A DNA stretch of 64,000 nt from VAUL01 sp964603155 (lineage in GTDB: Bacteria; Desulfobacterota; Desulfuromonadia; Desulfuromonadales; BM103), in NCBI GenBank assembly GCA_964603155.1, contig CAZRTZ010000004.1, forward strand, positions 1 to 64,000, given 5' to 3'. Positions 1 to 12,166 of this stretch are shown here, piece by piece (position 1 is the first letter of the stretch; every line of letters begins with the position of its first letter). Under the pieces are notes generated by a model. That model had not been told where the DNA came from. It was given only the letters and a program-made list of their open reading frames with translations, and made no database searches. Made by a program: the position numbers and the translations under genes.

Positions 1-470
1 GGGGGTGGCCCTGGTCAGGGGCAACTCGCCGGGCGGCGGCGCGGCCTTCTTCTGAATCTTCTTGACCAGATCGGCCATCGCACCCGCATGGTCACCCTCC
101 TCTTCTCCGAGCGGCGAGCCTTCCGGCGCACTGGTGGCTGTCGGGCTCTCGACCGCGGTGGGTGATCCGGTCGGGGTGCCCAGTGCCGGCGGCGTCGGTT
201 TCGGCGACACCGGCCTGGCACGGGGAACACTCGGGCGGGGAACAGGCAGGACGGGGGTCTCTTCGGCAGGAGCCTGCAAAGAAACGATCAAGCGCTCCGC
301 CCGCTGCACAACNNNNNNNNNNCGTCCAGTTGCACCCTCACCTGCACGAAAAGGGCATGAACCAGAACGGACAGGCCGATAAAGGCGAGCAGGCGGGGCC
401 AGACCGGCCGCTCCTGCCGCCCACCTCGCCCCCCGGGATTTCTGGCCATTGCCCAACCGGGTGTCATCAT
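1..470 (-). CDS. Proline-rich TonB-like protein, 3' end outside the window
   Basis: The N-terminus has a basic cytoplasmic stretch, then one hydrophobic helix (LLAFIGLSVLVHALFVQV), the usual anchor of TonB/TolA-type energy transducers. After the gap the reading frame continues as VVQRAERLIVSLQ and then a long Pro-rich periplasmic stretch running off the left edge. The C-terminal domain is not visible. The 10 N at 313-322 break the frame: a true length of 2 modulo 3, or a 1-base overlap of the flanks, would restore it. Two ATG codons at 468-470 and 465-467, and another at 447-449 (MARNPGG), are possible starts; none has a good Shine-Dalgarno. It lies 51 bp downstream of a second tonB-like gene, probably in the same operon. 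TonB family is inferred from architecture only. Confidence 0.6.
313..322. other. Assembly gap (10 N) inside the TonB-like gene
   Basis: Ten N placed as a nominal spacer. The coding frames on the two sides are offset across it, so its length is not real. Confidence 0.95.
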
Positions 471-521
471 CTGTCAATCCGGAACCGTTTATCCTGCAAC
501 ATTGCGCGCGAACGGTGAAGA

Positions 522-1289
522 CTAGCGTTCCAATTTGAAGGCCACGGGGATGCGAACTTCACAGGGCACCTGGATGCCGCCGCGCCGTGCCGGAACGAAG
601 CTCCAGCGCCGCACCCCACCGAGCGCCGAAGCATCAAGCACCTGGTGACCGGAGCTGTTCTCCACGACCACGGCTTCGACTTCCCCCCGATCCGAAATCG
701 TCGCCCGCAGGTGAACAGTACCCTCCCAGCGATTCTGTCGGGCCAGTCGCGGGTATTCCGGCTTGGGATTGGAGGCATAGCGGGGCGTTGCCAGGACCAC
801 CCCCCCCGAAGCATGGCCTTCGCCGGCACCGCCAGAGTGGCCCGGTGCAGAGACAAGCGCAAGTCCGCTCCCTGTCCCCTCGCCATCAGCGGCGACGGCT
901 CCTCCCGGCTCACCACCGGGAGCAGGCACAACTTGAGCCGGGACGGCCGTCACCGGCTCAACGACCGTCGCTGCCGGTATAGCACAAATCGCGGCCGCTG
1001 TCGGCGGTTCATTTGCCTGCAAACTTGCCACGGAAGCTATAACCGGGGTTGAGCCCCGCCGGGGGGGAGTCTCTTTCGCTGCGGATTTGACCTGACCGCG
1101 TAAAGAAGCGGAAGGGTTCGTGGCAGCAGCGGCGGCCTGCTCGGCAGCCGGGTGATCGGCCAGGGCAACCATGATCGGCCCGGAATCGGTTTCGGTAGCG
1201 CCGAAGCCCTGCCAGCCGAGGGCACCAAGACCGACATGCAAACCGATTGAAATGATTAGGCAGATTGCCCTAAGTCCGCTTTCGCTCAT
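522..1289 (-). CDS. tonB: TonB family energy transducer
   Basis: A 255-residue protein with an N-terminal membrane helix (ICLIISIGLHVGLGALG), a long Ala/Pro/Gly-rich periplasmic spacer, and a C-terminal TonB domain of about 80 residues (YPRLARQNRWEGTVHLRATI, then VLDASALGGVRRWSFVPA). Such proteins carry proton-motive-force energy from ExbB/ExbD to outer-membrane receptors. No exbB/exbD is visible here. It is divergent from the TonB-dependent receptor gene at 1462, with 172 bp between them, so the pair is likely co-regulated. The second TonB-like gene follows directly downstream. Confidence 0.9.
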   Translation of the reverse strand: MSESGLRAICLIISIGLHVGLGALGWQGFGATETDSGPIMVALADHPAAEQAAAAATNPSASLRGQVKSAAKETPPRRGSTPVIASVASLQANEPPTAAAICAIPAATVVEPVTAVPAQVVPAPGGEPGGAVAADGEGTGSGLALVSAPGHSGGAGEGHASGGVVLATPRYASNPKPEYPRLARQNRWEGTVHLRATISDRGEVEAVVVENSSGHQVLDASALGGVRRWSFVPARRGGIQVPCEVRIPVAFKLER

Positions 1290-1423
1290 TTCCCCATTGT
1301 CACCGATTAAGATCCATAAAGGTCCAACTCAATCCGTGAATCGATTAACGCATTGATTATGTGTGATTTTTTCATTGACAGCAACAACAAATCACTTCAG
1401 TATCCAGTGGTAGAACGGTGTTA

Positions 1424-1443
1424 CCCCCCCCCCCCAAAAAAAA
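1424..1443. repeat. Homopolymer tract C12-A8 upstream of the receptor gene
   Basis: Twelve C followed by eight A end 18 bases before the GTG start of the receptor. A perfect -35 hexamer (TTGACA, 1375-1380) lies upstream with only a weak -10, so the tract would fall in the 5' leader. The receptor frame has a TAG at 1450-1452, so slippage here could change expression but not fuse an upstream frame to the protein. Confidence 0.85.
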
Positions 1444-1461
1444 TCACATTAGAGCTTTTTA

Positions 1462-3993
1462 GTGGCATCTCCTCTGTCAATCAATCGAGCGCAAAGCCAT
1501 ATCCTGCTCCTGGCACTGCTGGCTTTCGCCCTCCCCGCCTTCGCCGAGGACACCCCGGCGACTGCGCCGCTTGCCGAGATGGAGACCGTGACGGTAACCG
1601 GCCAAGCTGAGGATAAGTTGACCGGAAGCAATTCGCTCAACCGTTCAACCCTTGACAATCTGCCGGCGCGCAACGGTAGCCTCAACGAGGCAATCGGTAT
1701 CCTGCCTGGGGTGCAGCTTGGCGAATATTCGCGGACCTCGGATAACGCTGGAGAGATATTGCCGCCGAACATCTCCATCTCCGGCGGACGCTTTTACGAA
1801 AACAACTTCATTGTCGACGGGATGGGCAATAACAGCCTGTTGGATCCGGCATATGACAACACCAGCGATCTTTCCAGAGTTCCGGGGCATCCCCAGGAAT
1901 TTTTCCTGCACCCGAGCCTGGTAGAGAGCATAAGTGTGTATCGGAGCAACATCCCCGCTAAATTCGGTAGCTTTACTGGTGGAGTCGTTGACGTTCAGAC
2001 CAGGGATCCGTCTGGCCGTTGGGGGGGACAGATCAACCTTCGGCACACCCGCTCAGAGTGGACCGAACTGCACATCGCGGACGAACGTGAGGGAGAGTTC
2101 GACAACCCTGTCAACGGCAAGGTCCAGCCTGATTTCAGAAAATATGATAGCTCCTTCAGCATGGACGTGCCGCTGACCGAAAATTCGGGGGTACTGATCG
2201 CGGCCTCCAGAATTTACTCAAAGATCCCTCTGGTTCTTGTGGATGACACCGAGAACCAGTATCGCACCCTCGACAATTATTTCCTCAAATATGCGGCACA
2301 ACTCTCCCCGCAAAATCGCCTGACCCTATCCGGTAACTACACTCCTTATGATGCCGAGCTATTCCTACCCGAAACCATCGATAGCGACTATACGATAAAC
2401 AATGAAGCCTACAGCTTTTCTGCCAAGTTGAGCAGCGAACTAAAAAGCTCGACCCTGGAATTTAATCTAGGATACCGCAAAAGTACCAATAACAGGGAGG
2501 CTGCGGCCAATTACTTCGCCTGGCAGGCTACACCTTCGAAATCATGGGGCAATATTACCGACGCCGATGTCACGAACAAGTCCAACAGGGTCAGCAAAGA
2601 AGGAGGCTATGGCGACCTCGAGCAGAGCCAAAACACATGGGCAGCGAATGTGAACATTTCTATGGATCCAGTGCAAACGCTTAAAGTGTCGCATGTGGTT
2701 GAATTCGGCGCCAGCTATGAACAGGTTGATGGAAAATACGAACGTGATGAGAATTTGACATACTACTCAGGCATATGCGGAATATATTCGAAGGCATCGG
2801 CATGCAATCCTGCAACTACTGCAGCAATAGTACAATGCCGTCCTGGCGATATTGATTGCATCAAAAACGAGCAGTTTTTTTATCAAAAAACCGTTTACCC
2901 AGCTGACTCAACAGACACGACCATACGCTTTTATGACGTTTACCTTGAAGACACAATGACATGGGGGGGGCTGTCCTTTCGCCCAGGATTGAGATTTTCT
3001 TACGACGACCTGCAAAAAAACAAAAACTGGGCTCCTAGATTAGCTGGAAGCTATGATTTTTTTGGTGATGGCGAGACGGTGCTGATCGGCGGCATTAATC
3101 GCTACTACGGAAAGACCTTGCTGACTCACGCGCTGGCGGAGGAACATGCCCCAACGCAGTTCTGGAAACGTGACAACAAGGCGCTCGGCCCCGGGAACAT
3201 ACCGAAAGACTGGACGTTATCCCCCAAAACAGTCTTTCCAGCCACCCGCCTAGCAGACCTCAAGACACCCTACACGGACGAATGGACGGTCGGCATCGAC
3301 CAAAAGCTGTTTGGGGGAGTCGCCAGTCTGAGTTATATCGAGCGCAAAGGCCGGGACGAACTCTTCTCAAAGATTCTGGCCAAAGATGCCGACGGTTACG
3401 TCTACACCGAGTGGACCAACGACGGCGAGAGTTGGCACCAGGAAGCCACCCTCTCTTGGGAAAGAACCTGGCAGAATCATTACATTCTGATTACCACCAC
3501 TTGGCAGGAAACGGAGACCAGCAACTCGTCCTATGACGATATCATTAACTCCGTCGACAAGAACAAGGACGGCATCATCGATCCGGTCTATTACAACGGG
3601 CAAGTTTACGACCGAGAAGACCTTCCCCGTCCTGATTTCAATCGGGAATGGACAGCAGCATTCACCTATATAGGACGACTCCCCTACAACTTCACATTTA
3701 CAAATGTGACCCGTTACCGCAGTGGCTATACGGCTCTGGTCAACACAGGAAAAGACACCTTGCCAATCCCCCCGACCGACAAACCTTTGGACATCTACGA
3801 CGAAATCAAACAGCCCGAATCCTGGGTCTTCGACTGGGTTATAGAATGGGAGAAGGTGATTCGGGATGAACAGTCGTTGATCTTCGCGCTTGAGATCAAC
3901 AACGTGTTTGATGAAAAGGTAACCTCTGGAGAATCAATTGACGTTTATGACCTCGGTCGTCAATTCTGGCTCGGCCTGTCCTACAAATTCTGA
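1462..3993 (+). CDS. TonB-dependent outer-membrane receptor
   Basis: An 843-residue outer-membrane transporter. It has a signal peptide (ILLLALLAFALPAFA), a TonB-box-like start of the mature protein (METVTVTG), a plug domain to about residue 200 (NLPARNGSLNEAIGILPGVQ; ISGGRFYENNFIVDGM) and a C-terminal beta barrel ending in aromatic YKF, as expected for BAM-dependent folding. The GTG start fits the signal peptide; the Shine-Dalgarno is weak. A loop around residues 437-470 has four cysteines, unusual in these barrels. DNA from about 2400 to 3100 is visibly more AT-rich than its neighbours, suggesting loop divergence or acquisition. Substrate unknown. Its 3' end faces the beta-propeller gene with only 12 bp between. 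Confidence 0.93.
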   Translation: MASPLSINRAQSHILLLALLAFALPAFAEDTPATAPLAEMETVTVTGQAEDKLTGSNSLNRSTLDNLPARNGSLNEAIGILPGVQLGEYSRTSDNAGEILPPNISISGGRFYENNFIVDGMGNNSLLDPAYDNTSDLSRVPGHPQEFFLHPSLVESISVYRSNIPAKFGSFTGGVVDVQTRDPSGRWGGQINLRHTRSEWTELHIADEREGEFDNPVNGKVQPDFRKYDSSFSMDVPLTENSGVLIAASRIYSKIPLVLVDDTENQYRTLDNYFLKYAAQLSPQNRLTLSGNYTPYDAELFLPETIDSDYTINNEAYSFSAKLSSELKSSTLEFNLGYRKSTNNREAAANYFAWQATPSKSWGNITDADVTNKSNRVSKEGGYGDLEQSQNTWAANVNISMDPVQTLKVSHVVEFGASYEQVDGKYERDENLTYYSGICGIYSKASACNPATTAAIVQCRPGDIDCIKNEQFFYQKTVYPADSTDTTIRFYDVYLEDTMTWGGLSFRPGLRFSYDDLQKNKNWAPRLAGSYDFFGDGETVLIGGINRYYGKTLLTHALAEEHAPTQFWKRDNKALGPGNIPKDWTLSPKTVFPATRLADLKTPYTDEWTVGIDQKLFGGVASLSYIERKGRDELFSKILAKDADGYVYTEWTNDGESWHQEATLSWERTWQNHYILITTTWQETETSNSSYDDIINSVDKNKDGIIDPVYYNGQVYDREDLPRPDFNREWTAAFTYIGRLPYNFTFTNVTRYRSGYTALVNTGKDTLPIPPTDKPLDIYDEIKQPESWVFDWVIEWEKVIRDEQSLIFALEINNVFDEKVTSGESIDVYDLGRQFWLGLSYKF

Positions 3994-4005
3994 TTCAACC
4001 CTGCC

Positions 4006-6161
4006 CTACTGCAGCGTCACCGGTAAATTGGCCGCATACCTGTCATCGTAGAGAGCCAACTGATACTTCCGCGGAGAACTTCCGGAAGGGATGGCCAGTT
4101 CCATCTGGTCATCATTCGTCGCCCCCACCCCTTCTAGCCGGCGGGGTGCCGGAAGGCGCAGAACCCCATTCGCACTGCTGAGCAGAAAAAGCGTGGATCC
4201 GTCACTGACGAGGTCTGTGGGGTAGAATGGCAACGCATAACTGCCCACCGCAACGGCCTCATCCCCTTGCACATCGATAATGAACAGTCCCATTTGCCGA
4301 TCCGCCACCAGCAGAAGGTCATCCTGCAAGGCGAGTTTGTCCGCATAGCCGGGGGTATCGATGCGCTGCAGCAGCCTGGCGTTTTCCGGTTGGCTGAAAT
4401 CATAGATTTCGACGCCCAAACGCCCCCTGGAGACAAAGAGACGACTGCCATCGGCAAGGAGATGCTTCACCATTCCGACCGCCTGCTGGAAGCGCGGAAA
4501 AGGATAACTTCCTACAGGGCGGGTCGCTCCCGGACGGGTTACATCGTAGGCCAGCAGCCCCTCCTTGCTGGTCGCCACGACCAGACAACCACCGGGCAGC
4601 AGCACCATATCAACGGCATTGCCCAATAGAGGGATGATTTCCCGTAAGGTCACTTTGCCGGAACCATCAGCCTCAAAGACGGTGACCTTTGAAGAGGACA
4701 AAACGAAAAGCCTATCGCCCCTCCATAAAGCTCGCTTGACCGGGTTTGAGGCAACATTGGTTTCTGTGGCGGCAGCCGCGTCATCGATCGGAATCCTCGC
4801 CAACATCTTGACAGAAGAGCCTTTTTCTTCAAGCAGACAGAGACGGACCCCCTTCTCGTCGGAGAGAGCCAGGAGGGGGTGGCTCGCTGCGGAGCTGTCT
4901 GCCTGTGCAGAAACACGCTCCACTTCACACGGCAACCGTTGCATATCACTATTCGAGAAAACCAGGGTGTTCGAATTGCAATTCAAAAAGCGGGCTTTAC
5001 CCGTTCCGGGCTGAAGAGGGTATTCCAGATCTTCCAATTTGTCGGGGATGGTCATTTCCCTGGCATTCAGGACCCTCAGCCCATCAGACGATGACAACAA
5101 TAGCCGGTCATCCACAGCTCTGGTACGGGCAACCGTGCCGAAAACAGGCAGTGTATTCTCAAGACGGGGTGCTCCCGGTCGGCTGACATCGACGACCGCC
5201 ACCCCGCTCCCGACCAAACTGCAGAAAAGCTGCCGTGTCGCCTCCATCAATTCCAGATACAGCGGGCGCCCCTTCAGGTCGATTTGCGCCGTCAAATTCA
5301 GCTGCGGCCAGCTCTGCAGCGAGAACTCCATCAGAAGCCCGTTTTCGTTGCAGACATAAAGGGCTTCCCCGCTCATCACCAGGTCACGCACTTCCCCGGT
5401 AAAACGCCCTGTCCCGACCTCCTTCGGGGTTGCCAGGCGCCCCTGCTCGAAAAGGGTCAGCACACCTCCGGGTCCGGCCGTGACCAGGCGGTCATTACTG
5501 ACCGCAAGTTTGTTTACGCGGGGGCTGTTCGGAATCTCTGCGGCCCGCAAACGGTCGCCGGCAACAGTCAGCATATACAGCCCGCGCGGATAGACGGCAA
5601 GATAAGCGACCTCGCCGGCCGCCTTCATATCAAGGTACTTTTCCGGCAGGGTGAGAAAATCAATCTGGCGCGGCACCTCCGGATTCGTGGCATCAACCAG
5701 GAACAAACCGTTATGACTTTTGGCGGCCAGGACTTTTGAACCAAACAGGGCCAAACCGGAGGTGGCCCGGCTAGCCCCCTGCGAGGACAGCTGAACACCG
5801 CCAAGTACGGAAACCTCATGCCCTTTGGCGACGTCCAGGACAACCAACCGACTGTCACTGGTGGCAGCGACAGCCAGCCGCCCGTTCGCAGCCAGCTGAT
5901 GGACGGGGAAGGACAGTCTGCCAATAGGCCTGGCGGTCCGGCCCAGTTCAGCCTGCGGCACAAGAAGTCCCTTCAGGTCGGCATGGAGGCCGTCTCCCCT
6001 GACCAGCAGTCTCCTCCCGGCCACAGAATCACCCTTTGCCGCGACAGACACGGCCCTCCACGCGGCAGGCTCCGGATCATGAAATCTGGCTGCCGCAGCA
6101 AACATGGCACCGCAGACAAGTACTCCGCACAGCAGCAGGAACCCGAGTTTGATCCAGGATT

Positions 6162-6165
<4 letters not shown>
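4006..6165 (-). CDS. Exported or membrane-anchored LVIVD-repeat beta-propeller protein
   Basis: 719 residues. An N-terminal hydrophobic segment (LGFLLLCGVLVCGAMFAAAA) serves as signal or anchor; no proper lipobox is seen. The rest is a series of 40-50-residue repeats of the type 'gLfviDatnPe.P' (LVVLDVAKGHE, LFLVDATNPEVPRQI, VAVVDVSRPGAPRL, VEIYDFSQPENARLL, LFIIDVQGDEAVAVG), typical of the LVIVD propeller family. Such repeats mediate protein or ligand binding, and no catalytic motif is visible. The start codon overlaps the stop of the upstream hybrid histidine kinase (ATGA, 6162-6165), so the two are translationally coupled. A role as periplasmic partner of the kinase or the adjacent receptor is inference. 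Confidence 0.8.
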
Positions 6166-8216
<2,051 letters not shown>

Positions 8217-8386
8217 GAGCCGCCCACAGGCAAGAAAGGCATTATTCGGAAGGGCCCCACCCCATTTGATGAAAAATAACAAAAAACCCTTGACGAATAA
8301 AGCAAAACCGGAAAGAGTCTCGGCGCGAACGTTGCCTTTTGCACCGAAAAATCCGTTCCGCCAGCGCACCGTCCCGTGCCCGGTCA

Positions 8387-8414
8387 TGGACAAGCCGGCC
8401 GGTTCGGCTACAAT
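8387..8414 (+). promoter_or_regulatory. Candidate sigma-70 promoter for the M16 peptidase gene
   Basis: TGGACA (8387-8392), 16-base spacer, TACAAT (8409-8414). Transcription would start near 8421, giving a leader of about 20 bases with GGAG before the ATG at 8443. Confidence 0.55.
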
Positions 8415-8442
8415 CGTTTAATCAATCCTTCCCGGAGTCATC

Positions 8443-11394
8443 ATGACCAACCTGCCAGCCGCCGGCGAACGCCTGCACGGCTTCCTGATCGACGAACTCA
8501 CACCGCTCCCCGAGTTGAATGTGGTGATGGTGCGCGCCCGCCACGAACGCACCGGCGCGCGCCTTTTGCATCTTGGCTGCGACGATCCCAACAACGTCTT
8601 CGCCGTCACGTTCCGCACGCCGCCGGCCGACTCGACGGGGGTGGCACACATTCTCGAGCATACGGTGCTGTGCGGCTCACAACGCTACCCGGTGCGCGAC
8701 CCGTTCTTCGCCATGCTCAAGCGCAGCCTCAACACTTTCATGAACGCCATGACCGCCTCCGACTGGACCTGCTACCCGGTGGCGAGCATGAACCGCAAGG
8801 ATTACTACAACCTGATGGGGATCTACCTCGACGCGGTCTTCTTCCCCCTGCTGCGCGAGGAGGATTTTCGCCAGGAAGGGCACCGTCTTGAATTCGCCGA
8901 CCCCGGCGACCCGAAGACGCCGCTGCAGATCAAGGGGGTGGTCTTCAACGAGATGAAAGGGGCGATGGCCGACCCGTCGTCGCTGATCGGCCGCCGCCTC
9001 AACCGCGCGCTCTTTCCGGGCGGCTGCTACGGCCACAACTCCGGCGGCGAACCGCGAGATATCCCCGACCTGACCTGGGAGCAGCTGCGGGCCTTCCATG
9101 CCGACTACTATCATCCCAGCAACAGCTGGTTTTTCACTTACGGCGACCTGCCGCTCGCCGGGCATCTGGAGCAGATCGACACCCTGGCCCTGTCGCGCTT
9201 CGAAGGCAAGCAGGTCGACAGCAGCATCCCCCCGGAACCGCGTTTCGATGCGCCGCAGTACAGTGAAGCCACCTTTTCGCTGGCCGACCAGGACGAGCCC
9301 GCCGGGCGCAGCATGGTGCAGGTCGCCTGGCTGACCTGCCAGATCGAGGACGATTTCACCCGCATCGCCCTCGGGATTCTCGCCGGACTGCTGCTCGGCG
9401 ATCCGGCCGCCCCGCTCTACCAGGATCTGCTCGACAGCCGGCTTGGCCAGAACCTGGCGCCGGGCTCAGGCTATCACGACGACTACCGTGACACGGTGTT
9501 TGCCGTCGGCCTGCAGGGAACCGACCCGCAGCATCGCGATGCGATCGAACGGCTGATCCTCGCCACTCTGGAGCGGGTGGCCTGTGAAGGGTTCCCCGCC
9601 GAACGGATTCAGGCCGCCTTGCACCAGTACGAGTTTTCCAGCCGCGAAGTCAGCGGCGACCAGTTCCCCTACGGCCTGGGGCTGCTGATGCGTTTCCTCG
9701 GCCCCTGGCTGCATGCCGACCAGCCCCTGCCGTCGCTGCAGCTGGAACGAACCCTGGCGGCCTTGCGTCAGGCCACCGCCGACCCGGATTTCTTCCCCGC
9801 CCTGATCCGGCGCCACTTCCTGGCCAATCCCCACCGCGTCACCCTGCTGCTGCGCCCCGACCGGGAGCACGGTCGCCGCGAGGAGGCAGAACTGGCGGCC
9901 AGGCTGGAGCGCCTCCGGCAGGAGTTCACCGCCACCAGCGAACAGGAGGTGGTGGACGCGGCGGCGGCCCTTAAGCGGAGCCAGGAGACACCGGACGACA
10001 CCAGCTGCCTGCCGACCCTGACCCGGGCCGACATCGATCGCCGCGAAGCGCATATCCTGCCGGAAGCGATCCCCTGTGGCGAAGCTTTCCTGTGTTTCAG
10101 CCAGCCGACCAACGGTATCAGCTACCTCTCGCTGCAGTTCGACACCGCCGGACTGGCTGCCGAGTTGCGGCCCTGGGTGCCGTTGTTCTGCGCCTTGATC
10201 CCCCAGATCGGGGCCGCCGGCCAGGACTACCTGACCATTGCCCGGCGCATCACCGCCACCACCGGCGGCATCCGCCTCGGCACCAACCAGCTGGAACATC
10301 CGGGCGATCTCGATCGCGCCCGGGCGGTGGTCGAACTGCGCGCCAAGTCCCTCGACTCCAACCAGGCGGCCATGTGCCGCCTGCTGGCCGACCTGCTGAC
10401 CGCGCCGGACTTCACCGACCTGGAGCGGCTGCGCACGGTGATCGGCCAGGTCAAGGTGACCATGGAAAACTCCATCCCCGCTGCCGGCCATTCTTTCGCG
10501 GCCCGCGCCGCCGCCGCCGGCCTGACCCCCACGGCACGTCTGCGCGAGGAGTGGTCGGGGATGAGCCAGGTCCGCCTGATCCAGTCCGCGGCCGCCCTGG
10601 ATCGGCAGGGGCTTGACGAGTTGGCAGAGAAGTTCGCACGGATCAGCCGCCAGCTGTTTTGCAAGGAAAATCTGGCGGCGGCAATCACCGCCCAGGCGGG
10701 GGCGCTCCCCGGCCTGGCGACTCCGTTCACGGCCATGGTCGAGACCCTTTCTGCCAGACCTCCGGCGCCTGACGACGAAGCCAGCGAAGCGGCTTTCCCC
10801 CCTGTTGCGAATGTCTGGAGCGTGAACGTGCCGCTGGCCTACGTTGCCAAGGTCTTTCGCACCGTCCCCTACACCCACCCCGATGCCGCGCCGCTGCTGG
10901 CCCTGGCCAAGCTGCTGCGGTCCAATTTCCTGCACCGCGAAATCCGCGAAAAGGGTGGGGCCTACGGCGGCCTGGCCGGATACAATGCCGATGGCGGACT
11001 GCTCTCCCTGCTCTCCTATCGCGACCCACACCTGTTGCGCACGCTGGAGGTTTACAACCAGGCGGTCGAGTGGGTCGGCAGCGGCGAATTCAGCGAGGAG
11101 ATGCTCCAGGAAGCGATTCTCGCCGCTTTCGGCGAACTCGACCGGCCCCTCTCGCCCGGGGGGCGCGGCCATCGTGAATTTCTCTACCATCAGCAAGGGG
11201 TGACGCTGGCCATGCGCCAGGATTTCCGCGACCGGCTCCTGGCCTGCGACCGCGAGGCGATCCGCCGTGTTGCGGCAAGCTGCTTTGCCGGCGAGCAGGC
11301 GCGGTGCGCCATCGGCATCCTGGCCGGCGAGGAGCTTCTGGCCGGGGTTCGCGGCGACCTGGAAAAACTTGGTTCACGCTTTGCCCGGCTCTAG
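8443..11394 (+). CDS. M16C-family zinc metalloprotease (presequence-protease-like)
   Basis: 983 residues, the usual size of the single-chain M16C family (PreP/falcilysin type). These enzymes degrade short unfolded peptides inside a closed two-half chamber. The inverted zinc motif HxxEH is at about residues 69-73 (HILEH), followed by the conserved CGSxxYPVRDPFF and NAMTASDWTCYPVAS segments. The C-terminal half holds the non-catalytic M16 repeats, including the substrate-clamping Arg/Tyr-type segment EIREKGGAYGG. No signal peptide, so probably cytoplasmic. The ATG is preceded by GGAG. The gene stands alone with its own promoter. Confidence 0.93.
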   Translation: MTNLPAAGERLHGFLIDELTPLPELNVVMVRARHERTGARLLHLGCDDPNNVFAVTFRTPPADSTGVAHILEHTVLCGSQRYPVRDPFFAMLKRSLNTFMNAMTASDWTCYPVASMNRKDYYNLMGIYLDAVFFPLLREEDFRQEGHRLEFADPGDPKTPLQIKGVVFNEMKGAMADPSSLIGRRLNRALFPGGCYGHNSGGEPRDIPDLTWEQLRAFHADYYHPSNSWFFTYGDLPLAGHLEQIDTLALSRFEGKQVDSSIPPEPRFDAPQYSEATFSLADQDEPAGRSMVQVAWLTCQIEDDFTRIALGILAGLLLGDPAAPLYQDLLDSRLGQNLAPGSGYHDDYRDTVFAVGLQGTDPQHRDAIERLILATLERVACEGFPAERIQAALHQYEFSSREVSGDQFPYGLGLLMRFLGPWLHADQPLPSLQLERTLAALRQATADPDFFPALIRRHFLANPHRVTLLLRPDREHGRREEAELAARLERLRQEFTATSEQEVVDAAAALKRSQETPDDTSCLPTLTRADIDRREAHILPEAIPCGEAFLCFSQPTNGISYLSLQFDTAGLAAELRPWVPLFCALIPQIGAAGQDYLTIARRITATTGGIRLGTNQLEHPGDLDRARAVVELRAKSLDSNQAAMCRLLADLLTAPDFTDLERLRTVIGQVKVTMENSIPAAGHSFAARAAAAGLTPTARLREEWSGMSQVRLIQSAAALDRQGLDELAEKFARISRQLFCKENLAAAITAQAGALPGLATPFTAMVETLSARPPAPDDEASEAAFPPVANVWSVNVPLAYVAKVFRTVPYTHPDAAPLLALAKLLRSNFLHREIREKGGAYGGLAGYNADGGLLSLLSYRDPHLLRTLEVYNQAVEWVGSGEFSEEMLQEAILAAFGELDRPLSPGGRGHREFLYHQQGVTLAMRQDFRDRLLACDREAIRRVAASCFAGEQARCAIGILAGEELLAGVRGDLEKLGSRFARL

Positions 11395-11440
11395 GGATCG
11401 CTGTGACTGAGCTGCGGGGAAGAAGTCGGGAAGTGCCGGC

Positions 11441-12166
11441 ATGACAAAGAAGCGGATCGTCCTGCTGATTTTGAGCGGCACGCTCTTGCTGGCCGCCGTG
11501 GCCGTTCTGCTGGTGATGGAGAACCTCGACGCCCTGGTCGAAAAGGCCGTTGAAAGCGCTGCCAGCAAGGCCACCGGCACGGCCGTACAGGTTGGCAGGG
11601 TCTCTCTTTCCCTGCGCGAAGGGCACGGCAGCATCAGCGAGCTGACCATCGCCAATCCGCCGGGTTTCTCCGCACAACCGCTGCTGAGTCTTGCCTCCAT
11701 CGAAATTCGTATCGACCCTGCGCAGTTGGCCGAACCGGTTCCGGTTATCGACGAGATCCGGGTCGGACCCGCGATATTCAGCTACGAGATCAACCCGTTT
11801 GGGGAAAGCAACCTGCACCTCGTCCAGAAGCAGGCCCGAAATCGCCAGCCGGCGCAGGGCCCGCCGGCAAGTGACGCGTCGAAATCCCGCGCCGAGGAAA
11901 AGCGCTTTCGCATCAGACGCCTGATCGTTGCCGAGGGGACGGCGGCCCTCCAGCTCGGCCAGATCGGTGCGGGACAGGGAGCGGCCCGGGTTCCCGGGAT
12001 GACGTTGAACGACCTTGGCGGCCCGCAGGGGGCCACCGCCGAGGAACTGGCCGGCGAAATCGTTGCGGCGCTGGGGAAAAATCTCTCTGCCGCGGTCGGC
12101 GGCGACGGCATGAAACGGCTGGGCGATTCTCTCGGCGAGGCCTTCCGCAAGCTGCGACAACGCTAG
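11441..12166 (+). CDS. AsmA-like membrane-anchored protein
   Basis: 241 residues: an N-terminal transmembrane helix (IVLLILSGTLLLAAVAVLLVM), then a predicted beta-rich periplasmic segment with the AsmA/DUF748-like pattern 'GTAVQVGRVSLSLREGHGSISELTIANPPGF'. It is much shorter than full AsmA proteins, so it may be a single-module member of the family, whose larger relatives act in envelope lipid homeostasis. GGGAAG precedes the ATG. The stop codon overlaps the convergent hrpB stop by four bases. The family call is from pattern only. Confidence 0.6.
   Translation: MTKKRIVLLILSGTLLLAAVAVLLVMENLDALVEKAVESAASKATGTAVQVGRVSLSLREGHGSISELTIANPPGFSAQPLLSLASIEIRIDPAQLAEPVPVIDEIRVGPAIFSYEINPFGESNLHLVQKQARNRQPAQGPPASDASKSRAEEKRFRIRRLIVAEGTAALQLGQIGAGQGAARVPGMTLNDLGGPQGATAEELAGEIVAALGKNLSAAVGGDGMKRLGDSLGEAFRKLRQR

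Noticed and set aside
1353..1610. Upstream frame that would fuse to the receptor by slippage in the C12 tract
   Set aside because: A TAG at 1450-1452 in the receptor frame prevents any such fusion.
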